Assembly (NCBI GenBank): GCA_963732365.1
Contig: CAVSZC010000005.1
Coordinates: forward strand, 1,798,001 to 1,862,000
Source: SR-FBR-E99 sp963732365
GTDB taxonomy: Bacteria > Bacteroidota > Bacteroidia > Bacteroidales > VadinHA17
Direction: 5' to 3'
DNA length: 64,000 nt
In this document: one piece after another, positions 54,667 through 63,209 of the stretch
Numbering within the stretch: the first letter of the stretch is position 1
Layout of the letters: the number at the start of each line of letters is the position of its first letter
Notes under the pieces: generated by a model
The model's database searches: none
The model's input: only the letters and a program-made list of their open reading frames with translations
What the model was told of the DNA's origin: nothing
Made by a program: the position numbers and the translations under genes

Positions 54667-55390
54667 TATCTTTTTTGCGGGTTTTAAGGAGTATTCTGAC
54701 AGTGCCTGAAATTATGAGCAGCTCACCGGCAATAAAGATCAGCCACTTATACCTGCCAGGGATGTATTGTTTAATCATTGACAGAAGTTGTTCTGCGTCG
54801 TCCGGGGTGCTGGCTGATGAGAGAACGCCGCTGTCAATTATTAGAATGGAGTAATCAATAAGGAATGTACAGAGAATTATCGCAGCACCTCCATAGATCA
54901 ATATCCAGTCGGCAGGGGATGGTTTTACAACATAACCCCTTTCCTGTCTGCCGATAATGAAGATTGCCATTATTATCATAGTGACCGAACAGATCACGGG
55001 AGCCAGAACAGGTCCGAGCCATGGTATCGGTATCAGGAACAACAGGTCCCAGGTAAGGAGAGACGCAGGCCATGCGAGGAAGATCTTGAGTGCCACGTAA
55101 TAGATGATGTCCCATACCCCAAAGGCAAAGAGAGCGTAAAAGAGCCTCTGGAGATTATTTCTGCCTGCAATAATGCCAACACCGGCAAGCATGACCAGGG
55201 TTGCAATCTCCCTCACCCACTCAACTGACAGCACCTCCGGGGGCATAAGGGCAAGCGGAAAATCGAATCCTTCGGGGTAGTAAATCATTCTGAGATATAC
55301 TACCACAATAGCCTCAAGGAAACCCATGGCAACAGCAAAAACTGTAAGCCAGACGAATCTGAGCCGATAACTTAGATAAGTAGTATCCAC
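54647..55390 (-). CDS. Polytopic membrane protein of unknown function
   Basis: 247 residues with about 7 membrane helices and no recognised motif. Features: an opening helix with WLTVFAVAMGFLEAIVVVYLR, and conserved-looking GVWDIIYYVALKIFLAWP in the middle. It lies 23 bases after the steroid-reductase-like gene on the same strand, so it is probably the third gene of that operon. Tail-to-tail overlap of 20 bases with the B12 protein gene. Confidence 0.75.
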   Translation of the reverse strand: MDTTYLSYRLRFVWLTVFAVAMGFLEAIVVVYLRMIYYPEGFDFPLALMPPEVLSVEWVREIATLVMLAGVGIIAGRNNLQRLFYALFAFGVWDIIYYVALKIFLAWPASLLTWDLLFLIPIPWLGPVLAPVICSVTMIIMAIFIIGRQERGYVVKPSPADWILIYGGAAIILCTFLIDYSILIIDSGVLSSASTPDDAEQLLSMIKQYIPGRYKWLIFIAGELLIISGTVRILLKTRKKDTIEKVG

Positions 55391-55413
55391 TTCACAGAAT
55401 ATGAGATGTTAAG

Positions 55414-56172
55414 TTACAAAATAAAGGGAAAGACAGCCTTTCTGCCGGACGGATAATCACTGAAATTGCTTCTGTACCATTTGTGGTGGGCAAGGGCCCG
55501 GGGTACCAGGTTACAGAAGGTCCACACAAAGAACGAGAGGGCCGGCAGTGACCAGCAGATAATTGCAAACCCTGCCCATTCCACTATCTCTCCGAAGAAG
55601 TTCGGACAGGATATCTTCTCAAACAGACCCCCGTGGGGAATCTGGTAGCCGTTGGTGCTTTTCTTCCTGAGATGAATCAGCTTCTCATCTGAGGAGACAT
55701 TGATTATCATACCGGTAATAAAAAGTGTCAGTCCGGCTGCGAAACGGGGATCGGTGAGCCACTCAATGCCGTAATGTGTCTGAAGGGTTCCGGTATAATA
55801 CCCCAGGAATCCTGCATTGACAAAGTTGAAGCATATTGCCATCAGCGCAATTACCAGTGGCATCTCTTTCCCTCTGGTCCTGATGCGCATCGGATATATC
55901 ACGGAACGGTTGAAATAGTGAAACGCATAGAGAAAAGCTATGATCCATACTACAGCTGTCTTCGGAGCGTCACCGGTGATTATAAGCCATATAAAGATAA
56001 GCAGCGCAGGCACTTCCATCATGAACCATCCCAGCCGGTCGGGTATGGTTACACCCCACTTCTTTGAGGAGTGTCTGCCGTAAGGTGCCGTTACAAACAG
56101 CAGCAGGAGGAAGACTATTACGCCTATGGCGATCCAGAGCCACACCAGGAGAGTGAAAGTCGTTTTGTCCAT
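55414..56172 (-). CDS. Steroid 5-alpha-reductase-like membrane oxidoreductase
   Basis: 252 residues, about 6-7 helices. The C-terminal 78 residues (from Gly175) closely follow the 3-oxo-5-alpha-steroid 4-dehydrogenase domain: YQIPHGGLFEKISCPNFFGE, then EWAGFAI, NLVPRALAHHKWY and FSDYPSGRKAVFPF. This NADPH-binding family reduces steroid or polyprenol double bonds. Its start overlaps the stop of the SDR gene (TGATG), so the two are coupled. The N-terminal half is not diagnostic. The bacterial substrate is unknown; a steroid, sterol-like lipid or isoprenoid is plausible. Confidence 0.85.
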   Translation of the reverse strand: MDKTTFTLLVWLWIAIGVIVFLLLLFVTAPYGRHSSKKWGVTIPDRLGWFMMEVPALLIFIWLIITGDAPKTAVVWIIAFLYAFHYFNRSVIYPMRIRTRGKEMPLVIALMAICFNFVNAGFLGYYTGTLQTHYGIEWLTDPRFAAGLTLFITGMIINVSSDEKLIHLRKKSTNGYQIPHGGLFEKISCPNFFGEIVEWAGFAIICWSLPALSFFVWTFCNLVPRALAHHKWYRSNFSDYPSGRKAVFPFIL

Positions 56173-57146
56173 CAGATGTAGCTTTTTTGTTTGAACCAGT
56201 TTATAGTGTCAGTCATTGTCTCCCCAAAGGGACGGGATACAAAACCCAGTTCTCTTGCTGCTTTCAGGCTGGATATATTCTTGTGGCCGAATTTGAGAGC
56301 TTCAAGTGACATCGCCGTATAAAGGGGAATGGTGCCTGTAACCGTGGCATGCAGGTTGAGAAACACGGCCCCGATTCCGGCGAGCCACATCGGTAGTGTT
56401 ATGGCAGGGGTCTTGTGGCCACCCAGTTGTGAAATGGTATCAGCCAGTGTTTCCAGGCTCTGCCAGCTGCCACCCAGCAGATAGCACTGACCGGGAGTTC
56501 CCTGGGTGATAGCATTGACCGCGGCCCTGCATATATCTCTCACATCCACCCAGTTGTATCCACCTGGGATAAGGGTGGGGTTCTGCCCCTTGTAGAACCT
56601 GATGACGGCATTGCCGATCAGTGAAGGCTTGTAATCGCAGGGACCTATTATAGCTGTCGGGTTCAAAACAACCACTTCCAGTTCGGGTGATGAGGCATCG
56701 AGCATTATCTTCTGGCCGAGAGCCTTTGACCTGTCATATGATGCTGTGCTCCCGAGGGCGAGCTCGCGCGTTTCATCGAGCACCCGGTCCATCGGATCAT
56801 GACTGAAGGCATGTATAGAGCTGAAGTGGATGATCCTTTTGACTCCCTCAGCCCTGGCCGCACTGATAAGTGTGGCGCAGCTTTCAGCATTGGTCCTGAT
56901 GCATGCCTGGTCATTCCGGCGGATGCTGATGCATGCTGCAAGATGAAAGACAACTTCACAACCTCTGCAAAGATTTCTCAGATCGGATTCACTGTTGATG
57001 TCACCTCTGACTATTTCAATTTCGAGATCCTCCAGACCCAGCGTGCTGTTATGTATCAGGGCTTTAACACTAAACCCCTCGCCAATCAGCATCCTGCACA
57101 GGTTCGTGCCCACATGGCCTGAGGCACCGGTAACGGCAATTTTCAT
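56172..57146 (-). CDS. NAD-dependent epimerase / 3-beta-HSD-like SDR
   Basis: 324 residues from MKIAVTGASG (a start four codons earlier is also possible). Extended SDR: nucleotide loop TGASGHVG (6-13), active-site Ser110 region HFSSIHAF, Tyr137-x3-Lys141, and Asn-Pro-Thr in VVLNPTAIIGPCD. The extended SDR family includes sugar epimerases, dihydroflavonol reductases and 3-beta-hydroxysteroid dehydrogenases. The coupled steroid-reductase-like gene favours the last. A TACATTTG -7-like motif lies 20 bases upstream. Confidence 0.85.
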   Translation of the reverse strand: MKIAVTGASGHVGTNLCRMLIGEGFSVKALIHNSTLGLEDLEIEIVRGDINSESDLRNLCRGCEVVFHLAACISIRRNDQACIRTNAESCATLISAARAEGVKRIIHFSSIHAFSHDPMDRVLDETRELALGSTASYDRSKALGQKIMLDASSPELEVVVLNPTAIIGPCDYKPSLIGNAVIRFYKGQNPTLIPGGYNWVDVRDICRAAVNAITQGTPGQCYLLGGSWQSLETLADTISQLGGHKTPAITLPMWLAGIGAVFLNLHATVTGTIPLYTAMSLEALKFGHKNISSLKAARELGFVSRPFGETMTDTINWFKQKSYI

Positions 57147-57165
57147 AGAAATCAGCAAATTCAGT

Positions 57166-57173
57166 CAAATGTA
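57166..57173 (-). promoter_or_regulatory. Possible -7 element (TACATTTG) for the SDR/reductase operon
   Basis: Minus-strand TACATTTG, an exact TAnnTTTG match, 20 bases before the SDR start. No -33 TTG at the usual distance. Confidence 0.38.
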
Positions 57174-57211
57174 ACCATCATTTTGAAATATGATATACTT
57201 AAATTAGCAGA

Positions 57212-58147
57212 ATGAGAACCATTTCAGTCATTGCTGCTGTCCTAATGTGCTCAGCGATATTTGCCCAGGATTACACCATCGGGCATATAAATACTATATT
57301 CAGTGATGGTCTGAGTGGTAAAAGAAATATTCCCGCAGATATATTTTACCCTCAGCCTCTGCCGGAAGATGGTGGCGCAGAGGGTGTATCATCCAAAGTA
57401 AAATTCCCGGTAATCTGTTTTGCACATGGTTACATGTTACCTTCATCGGCATACCTCAATATTCAGGAGGCTCTTGTGCCAGCCGGCTATATTCTTGTCT
57501 TTCCCGGAAGTGCATCCGGACTTTTTCCGTCACATGAACAGTATTCAGAAGACCTGGCATTTGTTCTTGGTGCGATTGACAGCCTGGCTGCCGATGCTTC
57601 CTCTCCGCTTCATGGTATAACTGATGCTTCAAGGTGCCTTATGGGTCACAGCATGGGAGGGGGGGCCGTGTTTGCAGCGGCCAACATGCACGTTGATATA
57701 ACTGCCATTGTTGCACTGGCACCATTGAATACCTCTCCGTCTGCCATCCAGGCTGCCTCTTCTGTTACAGCACCTACCCTTATCGTTGCCGGAGGCAATG
57801 ACTGCATAACGCCGCCTGAAAAACATCAGCTTCCGATCTATAATTTTTCAGCATCAGCCAAAAAGACCTATCTCCTTATCAAAGGTGCGACTCATTGCCA
57901 GATGGGATCGCACAATTCCCTGTGCAAATTCGGTGAGACAATGGCATTCTGCAATGACGGGATAAGTGAGGAAGAGCAGCATCTGACTCTCAACAGGTAC
58001 CTGCTGCCCTGGCTCAATTTTTTCCTGAAGGGTAATTATGAGGCAGGGCTGGAGTTTGATACCTCGATAAGATCTGACATTTCAGTTGAGTACCTCAGAT
58101 CGCGTCCTCTTGTCAGTGCAGGTGATCAGTGTGCTCCTATTTTTTAA
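57212..58147 (+). CDS. Secreted alpha/beta hydrolase
   Basis: 311 residues; signal peptide 1-19 (AIFAQ). Alpha/beta-hydrolase fold with nucleophile Ser147 in GHSMGGG, oxyanion region CFAHGYMLPSS, acid in VAGGNDCITPP and His in GATHCQMGS. The layout recalls dienelactone-hydrolase, cutinase-like and chlorophyllase-like esterases. It is divergent from the SDR operon and overlaps the converging LolA-like gene by 11 bases. Substrate unknown. Confidence 0.85.
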   Translation: MRTISVIAAVLMCSAIFAQDYTIGHINTIFSDGLSGKRNIPADIFYPQPLPEDGGAEGVSSKVKFPVICFAHGYMLPSSAYLNIQEALVPAGYILVFPGSASGLFPSHEQYSEDLAFVLGAIDSLAADASSPLHGITDASRCLMGHSMGGGAVFAAANMHVDITAIVALAPLNTSPSAIQAASSVTAPTLIVAGGNDCITPPEKHQLPIYNFSASAKKTYLLIKGATHCQMGSHNSLCKFGETMAFCNDGISEEEQHLTLNRYLLPWLNFFLKGNYEAGLEFDTSIRSDISVEYLRSRPLVSAGDQCAPIF

Positions 58148-58877
58148 GACTCGCCTTTGAAAAGATATAATCTTCGATCGGAACATTGAATTCGATATCC
58201 TCAATAATGAATTCAGTTCCCTCACCATCCTTTAGCATATCCCTGAAGACAATCTTTTTCGGATACCATCGCTCATTAATACGCTGAATGTCTGATAACT
58301 CAGTTCGTTTGAGCAAGGTTCCGCTTTTGGCGTACATCTCTTCCCTGAGGGGGATATTTCGTTTCTGGTCAACCCATAACTTCTTTCCGTGATATGCTAT
58401 TTCCGTCACGAAGGCAGTCAGTTCAATTACCCAGCACTGGTGCCCGTCGACAGTCTCTGTTCCTGTGATCCTGGCATTGTACTGGTCTGTCAGTTTGCTG
58501 TCTTCCATGAGGTCTTCATAGGAGAGGTCGGAACCCATAACCGACTGGCGGAGCATATGCCCGGCAATCTGAATAATGCGGTCTGTAGACGGGGAGTATA
58601 TCCAGAGCTGGTCTTCAAGCTTGAGCATCTTTGTTCCCTGCTCACGCACCGGAAAGAGGTATTCGGTGAAAGATTTGTCCTCACCTGCAGTCCAGGTCTT
58701 GAGCTTTACAGTATGTGTAGTCCGTCTTCCATGTATTATCATTGAAGATGAGAAGACCCTGTTCTCAGAAGACATATTCTGATCTATGCTTTCAATGATT
58801 TTTCTGGCGTCGGGGTACTGGGCATTAAGGCCGCAGTAACATGTGATGAAAATCATTACTGTAAAAAGTCTTTTCAT
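58137..58877 (-). CDS. LolA-like outer-membrane lipoprotein-sorting family protein
   Basis: 246 residues; signal peptide 1-19 (CGLNAQ). The beta-sheet fold of the LolA-like group that travels with FtsX-type permeases: SSSMIIHGRRTTHTVKLKTW, then EYLFPVREQGTKMLKL, DQLWIYSPSTDRIIQIAGHM, and GTETVDGHQCWVIEL. It probably carries a lipid or lipoprotein across the periplasm for the adjacent ABC system. Start overlaps the permease stop by 4 bases. Confidence 0.83.
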   Translation of the reverse strand: MKRLFTVMIFITCYCGLNAQYPDARKIIESIDQNMSSENRVFSSSMIIHGRRTTHTVKLKTWTAGEDKSFTEYLFPVREQGTKMLKLEDQLWIYSPSTDRIIQIAGHMLRQSVMGSDLSYEDLMEDSKLTDQYNARITGTETVDGHQCWVIELTAFVTEIAYHGKKLWVDQKRNIPLREEMYAKSGTLLKRTELSDIQRINERWYPKKIVFRDMLKDGEGTEFIIEDIEFNVPIEDYIFSKASLKK

Positions 58878-60148
58878 GCTTCAAGTTCTTTAAAGAGTTG
58901 TGCAGTCTGGCGTCTGTATATCCCGATTCCGGCAAGAAGCGCCCCAAGCTGGGTGGATAGGAAGCCCGGGACAAAGCCTATATACCATGTCTCGGGTGTG
59001 ATCTGGGCTCTGAACAGATGTGGCATCATGATGGAAGCATTCTTCATCATTATACCAAGATCGATACCATGTTCCTGAAGATAGAGGGCTATGGCCATTC
59101 CTGCGGCTACACCTGCCAGAGATCCGAAGAAACCTATGATCAGCGATTCCATCAGCATTGTTCTATAAACATGTCCTTTCTCTTCACCTATTGCAAGTCT
59201 CATACCAAACTCGCCGTATCTTCTTAATCCTCCGAGCAGGCCTGCATTCCATAAAATCAGTGACATTGCCATAACGAATACTGCAACGAGTATCGCCTTA
59301 AGCTTGCCTGAGTATTCAACCAGGAAACCCATGTTATTCTGCTGGGCGAGGCTCTTCATCAGCAGTGAGAATTCATCATCCGCCGAAAAGTACTTTTCAT
59401 TGAATCTGTTGACAATCATAGTTGCCTGTTCGTCATCATAGGTACCTGTTCTGAAGAAACCCAGTATCTCACCTGTGGCGTCATACATATTCAGTGCCTC
59501 TCTCACATCCTGAATATCAGCTATGATAGTCCCTTTGTCAAGAGCTGTTATTCCAAATTCCACTGTCCCGCAGAGGATAAAATTGTGCATGGTAAGCTCT
59601 CCGTACATGCTTGATCCTACCAGAGTGAAGCGATCACCGGGATTGATTTTAAGTTTATCTGCAAAATCGCTGCTTAGGATTGCTTCATTTCTGGTCATGG
59701 GCAGGCGGCCACTCCTGAGTGATGAGGTGATATTCATCCGTTCTGTCTCATCGTTTCGTCCTGACAGCATATCTATCCCTATACCAAATGCCGGCCCCTG
59801 TGCCCTTGTCTCGCCTGCAGTGTCGGGCACGTCAATCAGTCCTCCGAAATAGATGCGCTCTGCAAAATCCATCTCCGGTATCTCTGATGAGATGATACCG
59901 GTAAGGGTATCAGTGCCGAGAATGGCCAGATCATTCGGTGACTGACCAGCGTTCTCCGAGTAAGCGCTGGTCATTATTTTTACATGACCTGCAGCAAACC
60001 TTGCATTAAACTCAATGCTGTTTCCTATCACACCTGTCATCCATGCATGGAAGACCACGGTAAGCATTACGCCGGTAGCTGTAACAATTAACGGTATCAG
60101 GCTGCGGTTCCTGTCCCTGATGAGCCCCTTGAAAAGAAATCTGATCAT
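58874..60148 (-). CDS. ABC transporter permease, FtsX/MacB type (second)
   Basis: 424 residues: one N-terminal membrane helix, a large periplasmic domain (about 45-270), then three helices (about 280-415). The segment GGLRRYGEFGMRLAIGEEKG between helices 2 and 3 is the family's cytoplasmic coupling helix. The pattern is that of MacB/LolCE permeases, which extract or push envelope substrates rather than import. Overlaps the other permease by 4 bases. Confidence 0.9.
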   Translation of the reverse strand: MIRFLFKGLIRDRNRSLIPLIVTATGVMLTVVFHAWMTGVIGNSIEFNARFAAGHVKIMTSAYSENAGQSPNDLAILGTDTLTGIISSEIPEMDFAERIYFGGLIDVPDTAGETRAQGPAFGIGIDMLSGRNDETERMNITSSLRSGRLPMTRNEAILSSDFADKLKINPGDRFTLVGSSMYGELTMHNFILCGTVEFGITALDKGTIIADIQDVREALNMYDATGEILGFFRTGTYDDEQATMIVNRFNEKYFSADDEFSLLMKSLAQQNNMGFLVEYSGKLKAILVAVFVMAMSLILWNAGLLGGLRRYGEFGMRLAIGEEKGHVYRTMLMESLIIGFFGSLAGVAAGMAIALYLQEHGIDLGIMMKNASIMMPHLFRAQITPETWYIGFVPGFLSTQLGALLAGIGIYRRQTAQLFKELEA

Positions 60149-61317
60149 TGCATCCTCCCCCTTAAAGCCTCTGTGGGATTAAGTCGTGCAATTTTGCGCG
60201 AAGGCCAGTAGCTGACGATGGTTGTTACCAGCATCACTATAAATACTGTTCCTGCAATAAGTCCGAGGCTGTACACCGGGTATAGCTTCTCAGCCATGGC
60301 AATGCCGTAGTCGCTGCTTTTGACAGGTATGGCAATGCCGTTTACGGCCTGCAATGTCAGCAGAGGGATTCCGTACAAGGCGCCCACCATTGCTGCAAGA
60401 ACGGAATTCATCGCTCCCTCGATGGTAAACAGCTTCACAACCTCTCCCCGGGTCATGCCTAAAGCCACATAGGTTCCGATCTCCTTCTGCCTCCTGAATA
60501 TCGAGAACACCTGGGTGTCGAACACTGCAAGCATCGCAAGCATGAGCAGGATAGCCCATATTATCATTCCCATAGAGCTTTTTGCCTTAATGATCTGCTC
60601 TATGTCTGCCAGCAGCGTCCTGTGGTCCTTGAATACCCACTCTTCATTTACAGGGATGCCGCCTGACATTTCTCCGGCTATGATTAATGTTGCCTCACCC
60701 GGCAGGAGCATCATCTCACTTAGTTTTTCTATCGGTATCCACACCTGCCCCACGTCGACTGTCGGCACAGTGGTTTCAAAGATTCCCGAAATCCTGATCT
60801 CTGTGGCATCGAAAGTGCCGTTCCTGTCACGCCACCGCAGTGTCACATAATCACCCTCGCCGAGCTTTGTGTTCTCAGCCATGGTACTGCCAATTATGGC
60901 GGGTATATCATTATCAACTGATACCAGCTTATCTGTCGGCAGGGCCAGGAGCTTCTGTTCAGGGGGTATACCCTTGATAAGGACTGACTGCATCCTTCCG
61001 GCAGGAAAGATGGTTCCCTGTGCTATGAGAACCGGAACTACAGAGGTGTCATTGGCAATTGCCGCCAGCTCACCGGGAATGGCGCCGTGGCTGTCAGATA
61101 AAGTAAAAGGGTCATAGGGGTCATAGCTGGCATGCCAGTACTGACCGCCCCCTATTTCCCATTTGATCATATCATTCCTTGCCTGACGGTCCCATCCTTC
61201 CAGCAGCCCTTTGGTCCAAATGATTATGACAAATGAGAATGAGAGAACAATGACGTTGAGCCATGTTCGTAATCCTGCTCCCAGGAGGTTTCTGAATGCC
61301 AGATTGAATGCCATCAT
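60145..61317 (-). CDS. ABC transporter permease, FtsX/MacB type (first)
   Basis: 390 residues with the same four-helix plus periplasmic-domain plan. The coupling segment reads FRRQKEIGTYVALGMTRGEV. Two different permeases with one ATPase recall LolC/LolE/LolD. It overlaps the second permease by ATGA and lies 15 bases after the ATPase gene. Confidence 0.9.
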   Translation of the reverse strand: MMAFNLAFRNLLGAGLRTWLNVIVLSFSFVIIIWTKGLLEGWDRQARNDMIKWEIGGGQYWHASYDPYDPFTLSDSHGAIPGELAAIANDTSVVPVLIAQGTIFPAGRMQSVLIKGIPPEQKLLALPTDKLVSVDNDIPAIIGSTMAENTKLGEGDYVTLRWRDRNGTFDATEIRISGIFETTVPTVDVGQVWIPIEKLSEMMLLPGEATLIIAGEMSGGIPVNEEWVFKDHRTLLADIEQIIKAKSSMGMIIWAILLMLAMLAVFDTQVFSIFRRQKEIGTYVALGMTRGEVVKLFTIEGAMNSVLAAMVGALYGIPLLTLQAVNGIAIPVKSSDYGIAMAEKLYPVYSLGLIAGTVFIVMLVTTIVSYWPSRKIARLNPTEALRGRMQ

Positions 61318-61332
61318 ATGCGCTTCCTCCGG

Positions 61333-62034
61333 TTAGTTTTTTTCGATGATCTCATCCCTGGCTACTTTCCCGTCAAGAAGAATAATTTTTCTCCTGACAT
61401 AGCTTATTACTTTCTCATCATGTGTGGCAAAGAGGAATGTTGTCTGCAGTTCACGGTTCAGCTTTTCCATTGTCTGCAGTATGTTGTGAGAGTTTGCAGC
61501 ATCAAGGTTTGCCGTAGGCTCATCAGCAAGAACAATGGCTGGTCTCTTCACCATGGCACGCGCTATCGCGACACGCTGGCTCTCGCCGCCTGAGAGCTGT
61601 GCCGGTCGTGATTTAATCTTGTCAGTAAGGCCTACCCATTCCAGGGCATCAAGCACCATCTGTCTGCGTTTGGCGGTTTCTATCCCCTGAAGCAGCAGAG
61701 GAAACTCAACATTCTCAAAAACGGTGTGCACCTGGAAGAGATTATAGCTCTGGAAAATAAAGCCCAGCTTTGACTTGCGCAGAGCCGCCGAAGCTGCCGG
61801 TGTGAGACTGGCGACAGACTGCCCGAGTATGACAGCCCTCCCCTCGGAAGGGACATCGAGAGTACCGATAATATTGAGAAGCGTTGTCTTGCCTGACCCG
61901 CTCGGCCCGATAATACCTGCAAACTCACCCTTTCCGACAGTGAGATCAATGCCGTTCAGAGCGGTGAACCTGCCGCTTCCCATGGGAAAGTGTTTTTTGA
62001 GACCTTCAATTGTTATTATCGTTTCGTTGTCCAT
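61333..62034 (-). CDS. ABC transporter ATPase, LolD/MacB type
   Basis: 233 residues. Walker A GPSGSGKT (43-50), Q-loop FQSYNLF, signature LSGGESQRVAIARAM, Walker B AIVLADEPT and the H-loop ATHD. The LolD/MacB subgroup powers FtsX-type permeases. Twenty bases separate it from the outer-membrane protein gene upstream. Confidence 0.95.
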   Translation of the reverse strand: MDNETIITIEGLKKHFPMGSGRFTALNGIDLTVGKGEFAGIIGPSGSGKTTLLNIIGTLDVPSEGRAVILGQSVASLTPAASAALRKSKLGFIFQSYNLFQVHTVFENVEFPLLLQGIETAKRRQMVLDALEWVGLTDKIKSRPAQLSGGESQRVAIARAMVKRPAIVLADEPTANLDAANSHNILQTMEKLNRELQTTFLFATHDEKVISYVRRKIILLDGKVARDEIIEKN

Positions 62035-62054
62035 TTGACAGAGAAATTAATTGC

Positions 62055-63209
62055 TTAGATATCGAGTACCACCATGATCTGAAATCCTTTCCCTGCAAAA
62101 CTATTGCTGTCATCGCTGCCAACAAACATGGTAAGCTTATCAGGATTCCAAAATGCCATTAAATATAGACTTATATAATCATATTTCAGCTGGAGGTTCA
62201 GAAAACGGTACCACTCTTCCGTATCCCAGTTATAGTATACAAGGCCTGAAATACTATGGGAAAGGAACAGAGGGTAACTGAGAGAGAGTGTTGAAAAATT
62301 CCGGGTTGTCTTCATCTGCTCATCTTCAGCATTGTTGGAATAGTGGAAGAATTCCGAACCGGCATTCAGCCCCTTTCCCAGCGGGAAAGTATAATCTATG
62401 CCAAGGCTGTAATAGGTCTCCCACCGGGTAACAAGCAGATTATCCTTGTCGTTTAGTTTTCCGGAGAATTCAAACCATATTCCCGGTCCAACGTCCCATT
62501 TGCCGTCAAGGGCAAACAGCTGTTCCGTAAAACGGGTGTCAGTGACCAGAGGATTGCCGGCATAAAGCTCTGAATAATCGGCATCGCGGTGGTGATAGCT
62601 GAAAGCAACCTCTCCCAGGGGCACAGGCAGCTGAAGCCGGCCGCCATACTCCGGAATGTCCCATACGGAGGGTACCACTTCCCATCCTTTGGTCTCCTTG
62701 TTCCCGTAGAGAGTCCATAGCCAGATGTTCGCGTTGTTATTGAAATAGTATCGCCCGAGGAGGGCGTAGACACCGTTGGTCAGCTGAAGGGGATCTCTGA
62801 AGTCGATATTGTCAAACCACATCAGCGGCCTGAGAATATTAGAGGAACCGAAGTTAATTTTTTGCAGCCCTGCTCTTATCTCAAGATTAGATGTCGAATA
62901 TCTCAACCATAGACGATATGCCTTGAAGTCATATGTTGCTGTATCTAATTCAGCATCTGTGAATAACAGATTTCCATATGTATTAAGAGATAATTCCGCA
63001 TCGAATTTGCTGTTCCTGCCTGTTTTCCATGACGGACTGAGGGTGGGAATGTATCTTATGCCCGCCTGGGTGTATAACTGTTCGGTATAATTTGACCCGA
63101 CCCAGGTGCTTACCTGGTTGTCAAAACCAAGAGTCAAATTCTGGCCACTGACTGCCTGCGAAAGGCACATGATCAATGCCATGCACTGGTATAAAAATCC
63201 GGATCTCAC
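62055..63209 (-). CDS. Outer-membrane beta-barrel protein
   Basis: 384 residues; signal peptide 1-22 (AVSGQ). The rest is alternating aromatic/polar strands typical of a large barrel (LWLRYSTSNLEIRAGLQKINFG and similar), with a C-terminal hydrophobic strand ending in Ile. The build resembles porin-like or DUF1302-type barrels that accompany MacB/LolA-like export systems. Its ATG overlaps the PlsY-like stop by 4 bases. Family not certain. Confidence 0.75.
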   Translation of the reverse strand: MRSGFLYQCMALIMCLSQAVSGQNLTLGFDNQVSTWVGSNYTEQLYTQAGIRYIPTLSPSWKTGRNSKFDAELSLNTYGNLLFTDAELDTATYDFKAYRLWLRYSTSNLEIRAGLQKINFGSSNILRPLMWFDNIDFRDPLQLTNGVYALLGRYYFNNNANIWLWTLYGNKETKGWEVVPSVWDIPEYGGRLQLPVPLGEVAFSYHHRDADYSELYAGNPLVTDTRFTEQLFALDGKWDVGPGIWFEFSGKLNDKDNLLVTRWETYYSLGIDYTFPLGKGLNAGSEFFHYSNNAEDEQMKTTRNFSTLSLSYPLFLSHSISGLVYYNWDTEEWYRFLNLQLKYDYISLYLMAFWNPDKLTMFVGSDDSNSFAGKGFQIMVVLDI

